DNA of 64,000 bases, from the NCBI GenBank assembly GCA_037074705.1, contig JAYJMR010000037.1, forward strand, positions 124,001 to 188,000, in the 5' to 3' direction. This stretch comes from Zhengitettix transpicula. Its lineage: Eukaryota; Arthropoda; Insecta; Orthoptera; Tetrigidae. Shown here in pieces: positions 42,990 through 48,400 of the stretch. The position numbers were made by a program, and so were the translations under genes. Below the pieces are notes generated by a model that had not been told where the DNA came from, ran no database searches, and worked only from the letters and a program-made list of their open reading frames with translations. Every line of letters begins with the position of its first letter. The stretch's first letter is position 1.

Positions 42990-44512
42990 CCTGTCCTGCA
43001 TATAAGATGTTGCATAGAAGTCCTCTGGTATGTTCCGTTTCCTCTCATACAGATCCTGTAAAAGCTGTCTGAAGCTGGTAGTATCAGATCATATCTTAAA
43101 TCCTCTATTAGGAAGGTCTCCCTGGTAAGCTCGTACACTAGCTTTATTGTGGTTGTTAAAATTTATTCATGTAAAATTAAACACTTATTTGGAGACCTCA
43201 TTATGTTCAAGTTTTTATAAAATGTATTCTGACTATTGAGAAAACTAATAAATAAATAAACATCTGCCAATTTTAAGTCAGAAAATTTTTTATTTAACTT
43301 AAATGTTTTGTCGCTTATTTGACGACCACATCAGGTTCAAGTCTCTGCTGACTGCCATGGCCGAAATTCATTGATTGACCTGTCTATCAAAATTTTTATA
43401 AAAACTTGAACCTAATGAGGTCTCCAAATAAGTGTTTAATTTTACATGAATAAATTTTAACAACCACAATAAAGCCAGTGTACGAGCTTACCAGGGAGAC
43501 CTTCCTAATAGAGGATTTAAGATATGATCCAGCTTCAGACAGCTTTTACAGGATCTGTATGAGAGGAAACGGAACATACCAGAGGACTTCTATGCAACAT
43601 CTGCTATGCAGGACAGGACGTGGATGGAAGCCAACCATGAACTACGCCACACAAAGAGGAGACTGGCGATCCATGGCTTTCACCATAAAGTGTGCTCAAA
43701 CAAATTATTTCATGAACCAAAAGACGAGTGTGTGTGTGAGTTGTGTTTAGAAGCCTGTGAGAGATATCATATTGTAAAATATAGGAATAGACGTAAATCT
43801 ATCGTAGCTTACAGCAAGGAAAGGTTGTAATGTAATGCACGTCACGTGTGCACTTCCAATATATTATATTATTATTTTTTCTGACTTAAAATTGTCTGAT
43901 GTTTATTTATTTAAAATGATAGAATTTAGTGCACGTACTTCAATATCGAGTACGATAAGTTGATCAGAGGTATGACTAATAAACAACATTCCTTTTGTGA
44001 GAGGAACCTTGCTGCTTAACTTTCAACTGTTCAGATCATCGTGGCAGGCCTGGGTCTCCCGTGGTTGGGCTTCCTGGGAGGTTTCATCGTAGCACGGCTC
44101 TGCAAGCAACCGTGTCCTGACGTAATGGCCATCGCCATAGAGACCGGCGTCCAGAACACTGGTATCGCTATCTTCATGCTGAGCTTTTCCCTGGGACAGC
44201 CAGAGGCTGACCTAACCACAGGTATTATCCTGCCGTTGTACGTCTGAGGCAAATCAAGGTCTTGCCATTGTATGTGAATACAGATTGAATCAAAAACATC
44301 ACAAGGAATGTAACTGATATTTGTGTGCAGTTGTTCCTGTTGCGGTTGCTGTTCTGACTCCTCTTCCGCTGCTGGTGCTTCTCACTGTGAGCAAGTTGCG
44401 AAGATGTGCCTTCAACACGAAACCCGGTTACGAGCTGGAACCTTTGGATCAACAGGACCCCAAGAAGGCACAAATTTCAACACCACAAGAAAATGACAGT
44501 GTCTTTCCATGA
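11705..44512 (+). CDS. SLC10 / P3-like sodium-bile acid cotransporter-family protein, six coding exons
   Basis: Coding exons 11705-11926, 12607-12957, 13329-13503, 15346-15608, 44035-44221 and 44331-44512 total 1380 bp, exactly 460 codons with the stop; all phases agree. Residues 1-16 are a signal peptide. Residues 17 to about 140 form a lumenal/extracellular beta-type domain with sequons at Asn18 and Asn90. The multi-helix SLC10 transporter domain follows from about 145, with GGASN (220-224), [14 protein letters not shown], and ETGVQN (373-378). These are hallmark core motifs of the bile acid:Na+ symporter fold. The long ectodomain before the helices is typical of the P3 (SLC10A3-like) branch, whose substrate is not established. 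The last 45 or so residues are a cytosolic tail. The donor of exon 1 is the least certain boundary. Confidence 0.93.
11956..12545. mobile_element. Non-autonomous element with long terminal inverted repeats
   Basis: The left end AATTGATGACTTTACAAAGG through GACGACGTTTCG is matched in reverse by the right end. The inner TGACGACGTTTCGATACC and CTTCTTCAGG pair with CCTGAAGACGATACAAAG and GAAACGTCATCA. The arms are imperfect and about 85 bp long. The end motifs CTGAAGA...GAAACGTC are widespread in invertebrate repeats and loosely recall hammerhead-ribozyme core boxes, but an extra base breaks the core here. It sits in intron 1, next to the exon 1 donor. Confidence 0.75.
12607..12957 (+). CDS. SLC10-like coding exon 2
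   Basis: Acceptor TTCACAG and donor GTGAGT. It encodes the end of the ectodomain ([40 protein letters not shown]), then the first membrane helix around [20 protein letters not shown] and a second starting [17 protein letters not shown]. It enters and leaves in phase 0. Confidence 0.95.
13329..13503 (+). CDS. SLC10-like coding exon 3
   Basis: Acceptor GACCCAG and donor GTGTGT. It encodes [40 protein letters not shown] and [18 protein letters not shown]. This is the most conserved block of the SLC10 core, including the GG-x-SN turn and the Ser/Thr-rich helix that bind sodium in family members. It leaves in phase 1. Confidence 0.96.
13735..13842. repeat. Short hairpin repeat in intron 3
   Basis: TCAGATTTCTATATAAACTT and the downstream AAGTCTATATAAAAATCTGA form an inverted repeat that continues into GACGTTGACATT and AATGTCAA. 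The loop contains CTCTACCGCTGTCTTC. It looks like a short MITE or MITE remnant. Confidence 0.65.
14222..14763 (+). mobile_element. Full-length-looking poly-A retroposon with TSD
   Basis: A 542-bp element ends in an A-run and is flanked by ATAGGTTAA at 14213-14221 and 14764-14772, a 9-bp target-site duplication. It is the same family as the amplified copy at 9115 and the inverted copy at 10492. The short ORFs are not conserved as protein between copies. I see no clear tRNA-like or 5S-like head, so it is a SINE-like element or the 3' end of an unseen LINE. It lies in intron 3. Confidence 0.85.
14773..15345. other. Intron 3, no feature recognised
   Basis: AT-rich DNA leading to the pyrimidine-rich acceptor of exon 4. 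No repeat family or ORF is recognised. Confidence 0.6.
15346..15608 (+). CDS. SLC10-like coding exon 4
   Basis: Acceptor TTCCCAG and donor GTGAGT. The split codon gives Ala, then [20 protein letters not shown], helices [20 protein letters not shown] and [20 protein letters not shown], and LFQLFSWQ. The MMPLWI block directly follows the exon 3 helix, as in bile acid transporters. It leaves in phase 0 into the roughly 28-kb intron. Confidence 0.96.
16225..16281. repeat. (TA)n microsatellite with SINE fragment beside it
   Basis: About 28 TA repeats are followed by ACAATATTAGGAGAATCCAT and then CAAACTTGGATAGTGAGGAA (to about 16362). This matches the same junction at 41875-41960, so it marks a partial copy of the (TA)n-tailed SINE on the minus strand. 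Confidence 0.85.
16619..17059 (+). promoter_or_regulatory. Candidate internal promoter and first exon in intron 4
   Basis: Two YY1-like AAnATGGCGGC-type sites (about 16618 and 16649) lie in a locally CpG-bearing stretch. Such sites often sit just downstream of transcription starts. Downstream, ATGGATGAACCG (17025) opens [11 protein letters not shown] and runs to a perfect ATACAG|GTAAGT donor at 17059. Together these suggest a nested plus-strand transcript or an alternative start of the host gene. Confidence 0.35.
17722..17791 (+). other. Exon-like segment A, copy 1
   Basis: Seventy bases between CTTGCAG and GTAATT. Joined to the 17059 donor it would hit TGA early. Another frame is open as [20 protein letters not shown]. 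The function is not recognised. Confidence 0.35.
18135..18204 (+). other. Exon-like segment A, copy 2 (open in the joined frame)
   Basis: Same 70-bp layout. Joined in phase to the [11 protein letters not shown] exon it reads [24 protein letters not shown] without a stop. Continuing into segment B gives [10 protein letters not shown]. This is the only copy in the array with a full-length open joined frame. Confidence 0.4.
18547..18630 (+). other. Exon-like segment A, copy 3, with 14-bp insertion
   Basis: The same acceptor and donor with 14 extra bases around GCTGTTGCGGGGAT, which shift the frame. In the joined frame it stops at TGA near its end. It is decayed, or used in another frame. Confidence 0.35.
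18914..20405 (-). mobile_element. Jockey-like LINE remnant
   Basis: The minus strand holds decayed reverse-transcriptase pieces in family order: an [10 protein letters not shown] linker (about 20300), [13 protein letters not shown] (20066-20254), [20 protein letters not shown] (19638-19829), [16 protein letters not shown] with a CADD in place of the catalytic (Y/F)ADD (19126-19386), and the C-terminal [20 protein letters not shown] then IFKPTW (18914-19096). Frameshifts separate the pieces, so it is inactive. It lies inside the exon-like repeat region. Confidence 0.9.
20406..20929. other. Intronic AT-rich DNA, nothing recognised
   Basis: No ORF, repeat family or RNA gene is seen between the LINE and the paralogous block that starts near 20930. 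Confidence 0.5.
20930..21510. repeat. Paralogous block, copy 1 (pair at 25240-26060)
   Basis: It shares ordered landmarks with 25240-26060: TTTAAAAGCC(C)CTTTCTG, CAATTAACTAA, then TGTCTGGATGC(T/A)A(G/A)CAGAATG, and ATAAACTCTGCCCGTAGGTC versus CAAACTCTGTCCGTAGATCC. Both blocks follow a copy of segment A, so a larger ancestral unit was duplicated and later split by the LINE at 18914-20405. Confidence 0.6.
21535..23580 (-). mobile_element. Jockey-like LINE, second family, decayed
   Basis: On the minus strand the pieces are linker ORFs (23328-23579, 23017-23265), the reverse transcriptase with [20 protein letters not shown] and YSFRPKHS (22694-22978), [14 protein letters not shown] and [10 protein letters not shown] (22368-22706), and the C-terminal region to 21894. 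An interrupting 20-odd-base T-run at 22570 makes a poly-Lys run and frame slips. The 3' tail (21535-21800) matches the insertions at 6628-7027 and 34850-35960, so this is the longest copy of that family here. Confidence 0.9.
23581..24165. other. Intronic AT-rich DNA, nothing recognised
   Basis: No supported feature is seen. It leads into an unidentified minus-strand ORF. Confidence 0.5.
24166..24519 (-). CDS. Unidentified 117-residue ORF
   Basis: An open frame with balanced composition, no low complexity, four Cys and five or so N-x-S/T sequons (for example NST, NTT, NRT, NVS, NQT). This looks like a secreted or ectodomain-type fragment. It starts [20 protein letters not shown] and ends [11 protein letters not shown] do not recognise a family. 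It could be part of a decayed element, a gene fragment, or chance. It is flanked by retroelement remnants. Confidence 0.3.
   Translation of the reverse strand: MRLFNSMNFKAVYNSHNWTNVAEVHENKNSTVHVKELKNTTDGKTIETVLNRTAKSHTCIFDVDGNKCEKKSESKEEPGYYNVSTKLEVEEKLHEFVSDNQTFNNECVCSIHHIVQN
24723..24916. repeat. Putative LTR, left copy of a Copia-type element
   Basis: A segment beginning TGTTTACAATTTTATTGTTA and ending AATGCATCA matches 27477-27656 in the same orientation over its whole length with moderate divergence. It starts TG and ends CA, as LTRs do. The Copia-like coding remnants lie between the two. Confidence 0.55.
25095..25171 (+). other. Exon-like segment A, diverged copy 4
   Basis: Seventy-seven bases between TTCTTGCAG and a strong GTGAGT donor. 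In the joined frame it reads [20 protein letters not shown] then QPPVW, open throughout and similar to copy 2. The flanks (GTTTATGGTGAAAGTAAAGT, TGGCTTTTGTCCATTTAAC) match those in the 17-19 kb array. It now sits between the two putative LTRs. Confidence 0.4.
25240..26060. repeat. Paralogous block, copy 2 (pair at 20930-21510)
   Basis: The diverged partner of the block at 20930-21510, again just downstream of a segment A copy. A plus-strand ORF across its right part (25861-26154) is not recognised as a family and is not open in the partner. Confidence 0.55.
26350..27430 (-). mobile_element. Ty1/Copia-type polyprotein remnant
   Basis: Read on the minus strand, pieces appear in Copia order. 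[24 protein letters not shown] segment followed by FTPVV is near 27100-27250. [24 protein letters not shown] segment lies near 26820-26930. [40 protein letters not shown] and [11 protein letters not shown] follow at 26353-26589. These correspond to the reverse transcriptase to RNase H region. Many frameshifts and stops show it is dead. Confidence 0.85.
27477..27656. repeat. Putative LTR, right copy of the Copia-type element
   Basis: The partner of 24723-24916, beginning TGTTTACAATTTTCTTGTTA and ending AATGCATCA. The two repeats differ enough to indicate an old insertion. On the minus strand this is the 5' LTR. Confidence 0.55.
27978..28850 (+). repeat. 50-bp minisatellite, about 17-18 units
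   Basis: AATAACCTATCTCCAAG recurs about every 50 bp (42-52 bp), with a variable part such as TAAGGCTAGTACCTTGCCGT in between. Units fall into a few subtypes that alternate, suggesting two-unit blocks were copied. The unit is not a multiple of three, so the ORFs across it (PEITYLQ-type repeats) are by-products. Confidence 0.9.
28851..30661. other. Intronic DNA with a C-run, otherwise unassigned
   Basis: It includes a GC-richer stretch at about 28910-29160 after a TTTGCAG, and a run of 15 or so C at about 29821-29836. A small plus ORF at 30192-30374 shows no family. I see no confident gene or repeat family. Confidence 0.4.
30662..30961 (-). CDS. Unidentified 99-residue ORF, exon-like
   Basis: An open frame with normal composition, starting [20 protein letters not shown], passing [17 protein letters not shown], and ending [11 protein letters not shown] good donor (CTAC|GTGAGT) lies at its 3' end, so it might be an exon and not a full gene. 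The family is not recognised. It could be a fragment of a transposase or host gene carried into the intron. Confidence 0.3.
   Translation of the reverse strand: MKRGLCTFNIGGLFVTQDVDNDSGLNSHTCVVIYSTDEDNELQLLTFIYFHYFESNYITFFDERKCASLIMPKIVCPDPSQHDRQQHELNALSALRELC
31540..31990 (+). mobile_element. Decayed LINE reverse-transcriptase fragment
   Basis: With frameshifts, the plus strand gives [12 protein letters not shown] (compare the N-N-R-K-A-P-G-P-D motif of Jockey-like reverse transcriptases) and [17 protein letters not shown] (compare Q-F-G-F-R-x-x-H-S-T). The order and spacing fit the fingers-palm part of the enzyme. Confidence 0.55.
32325..32410. mobile_element. MITE end fragment
   Basis: AGTGATGATATAAACACCAC then GAGCCTAGAGCGACAACTGC matches the MITE ends near 5880-5960 and 38756-38830. 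Only one end is recognised. Confidence 0.4.
33021..33232 (-). CDS. Unidentified terminal-exon-like ORF
   Basis: After a GACTGCAG acceptor-like site the minus strand reads [40 protein letters not shown] and [11 protein letters not shown], followed shortly by AATAAA. The composition is protein-like and no family is recognised. It may be the last exon of a nested minus-strand transcript or a captured fragment. Confidence 0.25.
33795..34285. mobile_element. MITE with internal sequence, copy in duplication 1
   Basis: The left end near AAGGATAGACAAATAAAGAC and the right end near CATCTGGCTATCTTTATTAT are inverted repeats of the family at 38346-38880, here more diverged. It carries about 400 bp of internal DNA without transposase. 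Confidence 0.6.
34338..34466 (-). ncRNA. Candidate spliced-transcript exon (copy 1, downstream exon)
   Basis: A 129-bp block between TTTTCCTTTTCAG (acceptor on minus) and GTAAGT (donor). The homologous block at 38919-39047 has the same length and the same splice signals. No long frame is kept in both copies, so a non-coding exon is the simpler reading. Confidence 0.35.
34850..35960 (+). mobile_element. LINE insertion, 5'-truncated, only in duplication copy 1
   Basis: The plus strand carries decayed C-terminal Jockey-like coding sequence (a [12 protein letters not shown] motif then WKPHITC, about 35240-35300) and the family 3' tail ending ATCACAACTGTAAATTCTCC. The same family occurs at 6628-7027 and 21535-23580. 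It is absent from the second duplication copy, so it inserted after duplication or was lost there. Confidence 0.8.
36430..36945 (+). mobile_element. Reverse-transcriptase fragment (copy 1)
   Basis: A decayed frame includes [20 protein letters not shown] then [17 protein letters not shown]. This is the palm region of a non-LTR reverse transcriptase, with the catalytic ADD replaced by HDT. It is homologous to 39755-40340 in the second duplication copy. Confidence 0.75.
37240..37482 (-). ncRNA. Candidate spliced-transcript exon (copy 1, middle exon)
   Basis: Bounded on the minus strand by GCCTCAG and CATCATCAG|GTAACG. It is highly similar to 40646-40851, but has stops in the frame that is open in the other copy (for example after SSEELCW), so coding is not conserved. 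Confidence 0.35.
37545..37975 (+). mobile_element. Jockey-like LINE C-terminal fragment
   Basis: The plus strand reads [20 protein letters not shown], then [20 protein letters not shown], close to the C-terminal Q-L-W-G-C-A and N-A-P-W-Y-V-x-N motifs of Jockey-clade elements. It ends with the tail ATCACAACTGTAAAATCATT, like the other LINE tails here. It separates the two duplication copies. Confidence 0.8.
38346..38880. mobile_element. MITE with 38-bp inverted ends
   Basis: The left end AATAATAAAGATAGCCAAAT (continuing ACAGACAAAAGAAG) is matched by the reverse complement of the right end, AATAATAAAGACAGCCAAAT (continuing GGAGACAAAAGAAG). This is the cleanest copy of the family also found at 5846-6074 and 33795-34285. 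Confidence 0.8.
38919..39047 (-). ncRNA. Candidate spliced-transcript exon (copy 2, downstream exon)
   Basis: A 129-bp block with the acceptor TTTTCCTTTTCAG and donor GTAAGT. Joined in phase after 40646 it would add [11 protein letters not shown] and a stop. The partner block at 34338-34466 reads [11 protein letters not shown] and a stop. Confidence 0.35.
39755..40340 (+). mobile_element. Reverse-transcriptase fragment (copy 2)
   Basis: The plus strand has [20 protein letters not shown], then [20 protein letters not shown] and a [10 protein letters not shown] segment. This resembles the finger region of a non-LTR reverse transcriptase (compare Y-R-P-I-N-L-L-P and Q-S-G-F). A palm fragment with [13 protein letters not shown] follows near 40195. 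It is a different family from the Jockey-like tails nearby. Confidence 0.75.
40646..40851 (-). ncRNA. Candidate spliced-transcript exon (copy 2, middle exon)
   Basis: Bounded by GCCTCAG and CATCATCAG|GTAACG. It contains an open frame, [20 protein letters not shown] then [20 protein letters not shown], which is broken in copy 1. The phase of the donor fits the 38919-39047 block. It is a non-coding RNA exon or a very young, lineage-specific frame. Confidence 0.35.
40931..41060 (-). promoter_or_regulatory. GC-rich candidate promoter and first exon, minus strand
   Basis: A CpG-bearing island in AT-rich intron, with an E-box-like CACGTG near 41013, ends on the minus strand in CACCACGAG|GTAGGT, a usable donor. 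It lies upstream of the minus-strand exon-like blocks at 40646-40851 and 38919-39047, as a promoter with a first exon would. Confidence 0.35.
41070..41720. repeat. Pyrimidine-rich DNA with a two-copy repeat of about 188 bp
   Basis: CCCTGTGATTTTTACAAATT occurs near 41322 and again near 41510, each preceded by CCACAACTTC-type text. The stretch is strongly C/T biased on the plus strand. A plus ORF (41513-41716) spans it without family similarity. Confidence 0.6.
41799..41874. repeat. (TA)n microsatellite
   Basis: A pure TA run followed by CACAATATTAGGAGAATCC, the same junction as at 16282. It forms the tail region of the SINE cluster. Confidence 0.95.
41935..42592 (-). mobile_element. Three head-to-tail SINE copies joined by (TA)n
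   Basis: Units at 41935-42105, 42121-42297 and 42364-42592 share the body (minus strand) CAGTCTTTCCTTCTTCTTCC to CTCACTATCCAAG, and are separated by TA runs (42106-42118, 42297-42362). Only the last keeps the full tRNA-like head; the inner units start at its 3' part (GTGGGTTCAAGTCC-type). This suggests growth by template slippage at the TA tails. Confidence 0.85.
42521..42592 (-). mobile_element. tRNA-like head of the SINE
   Basis: Seventy-two bases on the minus strand fold as a tRNA. The acceptor arm GACCCGG pairs with CTGGGTT. An A-box-like TGGCCGAGATGGCTAAGG, an anticodon arm near TCTGTGTACTAACCAGA, and a B-box-like GGTTTAAGTCC follow in order. The B box departs from GGTTCGANTCC and the sequence runs straight into the SINE body, so it is a SINE promoter rather than a working tRNA gene. 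The presumed anticodon position reads ACT. Confidence 0.75.
42695..42990 (+). mobile_element. SINE copy, plus strand, with (TA)n tail
   Basis: From GAGATGGTTAAGGCGTCTGT, through GTGGGTTCAAGTCCTGCC and the shared body, to CACTATCCAAGTTTGAA and a TA run ending at 42990. The head is truncated before the A-box start. It faces the minus-strand cluster, with about 100 bp between. Confidence 0.85.
42990..43618. repeat. Large palindrome, arms about 228 bp
   Basis: Arms 42990-43219 and 43393-43618 are inverted copies with few differences, spaced by about 173 bp. The right arm holds the first part of the exon-like ORF that continues to 43830; the left arm holds its reverse copy and ends at a TA run. 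The spacer holds CATCAGG and GACGACC motifs, like the ends of invertebrate elements that carry decayed hammerhead-like boxes. Confidence 0.85.
43251..43913. mobile_element. Possible element with 36-38 bp terminal inverted repeats
   Basis: AAATAAATAAACATCTGCCA (continuing ATTTTAAGTCAG) at 43251 matches in reverse the end at about 43913 (AAATAAATAAACATCAGACA). It encloses the right palindrome arm and the Cys-rich ORF. Confidence 0.5.
43528..43830 (+). CDS. Unidentified Cys-rich ORF, exon-like, next to the palindrome
   Basis: The frame ending at TAA 43830 reads [60 protein letters not shown], then [20 protein letters not shown] and IVAYSKERL. It has a good acceptor-like TTTTACAG near 43552. The C-x-C-x-x-C-x-x-x-C spacing and the flanking His could bind zinc. 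I do not recognise the family. The composition and end look like a genuine C-terminal exon, either host-derived or from an element's protein. Confidence 0.35.
   Translation, partial: SSFRQLLQDLYERKRNIPEDFYATSAMQDRTWMEANHELRHTKRRLAIHGFHHKVCSNKLFHEPKDECVCELCLEACERYHIVKYRNRRKSIVAYSKERL
44035..44221 (+). CDS. SLC10-like coding exon 5
   Basis: Acceptor CTGTTCAG and donor GTATTA, across the roughly 28-kb intron. It encodes [20 protein letters not shown], then [20 protein letters not shown] and [21 protein letters not shown] is the hallmark SLC10 motif of the unwound helix in the second sodium-binding region. It enters in phase 0 and leaves in phase 1. Confidence 0.96.
44331..44512 (+). CDS. SLC10-like coding exon 6, stop
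   Basis: Acceptor TGTGCAG. It encodes the last helix [20 protein letters not shown] and a cytosolic tail including [14 protein letters not shown], ending in TGA at 44510-44512. The YELEPL string in the tail resembles a YxxL-type endocytic or sorting signal, which is inference only. Confidence 0.95.
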
Positions 44513-44550
44513 TTCATAGTTCAAGTCCATTGAAAAGATTCGTTTCCATC

Positions 44551-44556
44551 AATAAA
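44551..44556 (+). terminator. Polyadenylation signal AATAAA
   Basis: AATAAA lies 39 bp past the SLC10-like stop codon, a short but normal spacing. It is followed by AT-rich DNA before the satellite. Confidence 0.75.
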
Positions 44557-45418
44557 GTGCACTTACCGTTGTAACTGAGATGGTCATCAGATGTACCTAT
44601 TTTTGGAAAATATTTTAAATTAATCCTTTCTGGTCACTTTTAATTACACCTCTTGAGTACAGAAAAAAGTAAATAACATTAGTTTATGAAAAAGTTGGTG
44701 AGGAAAGAACTATTTTCAAATCAAGAAAAGGAAGATTTGAACTGTCTCTAAATGTGGTTACACTAGAAAATGATTTTTTTAAATCTATACAGCAGGTTTC
44801 CACTCAAGTGATTGGATCTATCTTGAAGAATCACGAGTCCTTAAAGTTCTGTACTTATAATATTTCTTATCACGTACAACATAAACAACCACAAATGCAC
44901 GAGAAGTAAACAATATTGGGTTATGAATCATAATTTAAATTAATTTCGTACCAACAGAATTAAAATAAACATTGGATTACAGAGGGTCGGCACTGTAATT
45001 GAATAGAAGTAATATATGCCGAGATTGTGCTGCTAGTGTAATGTGTGTCAATTGTATATATATGTAATATTGTATATATTGGTATATAAAAAGAAATATT
45101 TTTTTAATGAATTACAAAAAAAAATTGAAATTATTTATTGTATCATTTGCATAATTCTGCCAATAGTGTGTCCATTATTTAGTACCAATCTTCAGCTCAG
45201 TTGAGCTACAATGCAGAAGATATTAATGTACAACCATTGTACTATTGTAACCGATAAAAAAACTGTGCTTTGCAAGAAGTTTGACTCTCAACCAACTGTT
45301 AGTATAAGAGAGGGAAAAAATTTAAAAAAAGGAATCAAAGATGCAAAAGTGGGCCTAGGCATCAAAAGATAAAATGAAAAAAATTTACATCTAATTGAAA
45401 ATAATTTATAAGGAAGAT
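44557..45418. other. Spacer between gene end and satellite
   Basis: AT-rich unique-looking DNA. No gene, RNA or repeat family is recognised. Confidence 0.6.
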
Positions 45419-48400
45419 AGTTTGAATTTCAACAAATAAGAGACTAAAAAAAAAAACCAGTCTTATTTAATAATAAATGATACGTTCTTTATAAAAATTA
45501 CTCAAACCTGCACTTCTAAAATCTTAATCTATTAATATTAATTAATATATCATAATATTTCGACGTTTCGACGACAAGTTTGGAATTTCACCAACCAAGA
45601 ATCTAAAAATAACAAAGTCTTATTTCATAATAAATGATAAGTTCTTTATAAAAATTACTCAAACCTGCACTTCTAAAATCTTAATCTATTAATATTAATT
45701 AATATATCGTAATATTTCGACGTTTCGACGACAAGTTTGGAATTTCACCAACCAAGAATCTTCAAATAACAAAGTCTTATTTCATAATAAATGACTCGTT
45801 CTTTATAAAAATTACTCAAACCAGCACTTCTAAAATCTTAATCTATTAATATTAATTAATATATCCCAATATTTCGACGTTTCGACGACAAGTTTGGAAT
45901 TTCACCAACCAAGAATCTTCAAATAAAGTCTTATTTCATAATAAATGATACGTTCTTTATAAAAATTAGTCAAACCTGCACTTCTAAAATCTTAATCTAT
46001 TAATATTAATTAATATATCGTAATATTTCGACGTTTCGACGACAAGTTTGGAATTTATCCAACCAAGAATCTTCAAATAACAAAGTCTTATTTCATAATA
46101 AATGATACGTTCTTTATAAAAATTAGTCAACCCTGCACTTTTAAAATCTTAATCTATTAATATTAATTAATATATCGTAATATTTCGACGTTTCGACGAC
46201 AAGTTTGGAATTTCACCAACCAAGAATCTTCAAATAACAAAGTCTTATTTCATAATAAATGATTCGTTCTTTATAAAAATTACTCAAACCTGCACTTCTA
46301 AAATCTTAATCTATTAATATTAATTAATATATCGTAATATTTCGACGTTTCGACGACAAGTTTGGAATTTCACCAACCAAGAATCTTCAAATAAAGTCTT
46401 ATTTCATAATAAATGATACGTTCTTTATAAAAATTAGTCAAACCTGCACTTCTAAAATCTTAATCTATTAATATTAATTAATATATCGTAATATTTCGAC
46501 GTTTCGACGACAAGTTTGGAATTTATCCAACCAAGAATCTTCAAATAACAAAGTCTTATTTCATAATAAATGATTCGTTCTTTATAAAAATTACTCAAAC
46601 CTGCACTTCTAAAATCTTAATCTATTAATATTAATTAATATATCCCAATATTTCGACGTTTCGACGACAAGTTTGGAATTTCACCAACCAAGAATCTTCA
46701 AATAACAAAGTCTTATTTCATAATAAATGATACGTTCTTTATAAAAATTACTCAAACCTGCACTTCTAAAATCTTAATCTATTAATATTAATTAATATAT
46801 CCCAATATTTCGACGTTTCGACGACAAGTTTGGAATTTCACCAACCAAGAATCTTCAAATAACAAAGTCTTATTTCATAATAAATGACTCGTTCTTTATA
46901 AAAATTACTCAAACCTGCACTTCTAAAATCTTAATCTATTAATATTAATTAATATATCGTAATATTTCGACGTTTCGACGACAAGTTTGGAATTTATCCA
47001 ACCAAGAATCTTCAAATAAAGTCTTATTTCATAATAAATGATACGTTCTTTATAAAAATTAGTCAAACCTGCACTTCTAAAATCTTAATCTATTAATATT
47101 AATTAATATATCGTAATATTTCGACGTTTCGACGACAAGTTTGGAATTTCACCAACCAAGAATCTTCAAAAAAAGTCTTATTTCATAATAAATGATTCGT
47201 TCGTTATAAAAATTACTCAAACCTGCACTTCTAAAATCTTAATCTATTAATATTAATTAATATATCCCAATATTTCGACGTTTCGACGACAAGTTTGGAA
47301 TTTCACCAACCAAGAATCTTCAAATAACAAAGTCTTATTTCATAATAAATGATACGTTCATTATAAAAATTACTCAAACCTGCACTTCTAAAATCTTAAT
47401 CTATTAATATTAATTAATATATCCCAATATTTCGACGTTTCGACGACAAGTTTGGAATTTCACCAACCAAGAATCTTCAAATAACAAAGTCTTATTTCAT
47501 AATAAATGATACGTTCTTTATAAAAATTAGTCAAACTTGCACTTCTAAAATCTTAATCTAGTAATATTAATTAATATATCGTAATATTTCGACGTTTCGA
47601 CGACAAGTTTGGAATTTATCCAACCAAGAATCTTCAAATAACAAAGTCTTATTTCATAATAAATGATACGTTCTTTATAAAAATTACTCAAACCTGCACT
47701 TCTAAAATCTTAATCTATTAATATTAATTAATATATCGTAATATTTCGACGTTTCGACGACAAGTTTGGAATTTCACCAACCAAGAATCTTCAAATAACA
47801 AAGTCTTATTTCATAATAAATGACTCGTTCTTTATAAAAATTACTCAAACCAGCACTTCTAAAATCTTAATCTATTAATTTTAATTAATATATCGTAATA
47901 TTTCGACGTTTCGACGTTTCGACGACAAGTTTGGAATTTCACCAACCAAGAATCTTCAAATAACAAAGTCATATTTTATAATAAATGATACGTTCTTTAT
48001 AAAAATTAGTCAAACCTGCACTTCTAAAATCTTAATCTATTAATTTTAATTAATATATCGTAATATTTCGACGTTTCGACGTTTCGACGACAAGTTTGGA
48101 ATTTCACCAACCAAGAATCTTCAAATAACAAAGTCTTATTTCATAATAAATGACTCGTTCTTTATAACAATTAGTCAAACCTGCACTTCTAAAATCTTAA
48201 TCTATTAATTTTAATTAATATATCGTAATATTTCGACGTTTCGACGACAAGTTTGGAATTTATCCAACCAAGAATCTTCAAATAACAAAGTCTTATTTCA
48301 TAATAAATGACTCGTTCTTTATAAAAATTAGTCAAACCTGCACTTCTAAAATCTTAATCTATTAATTTTAATTAATATATCGTAATATTTCGACGTTTTG

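Noticed and set aside
44031..44252. Minus-strand ORF opposite SLC10 exon 5
   Set aside because: It is the shadow of a confident exon with intact splice sites.
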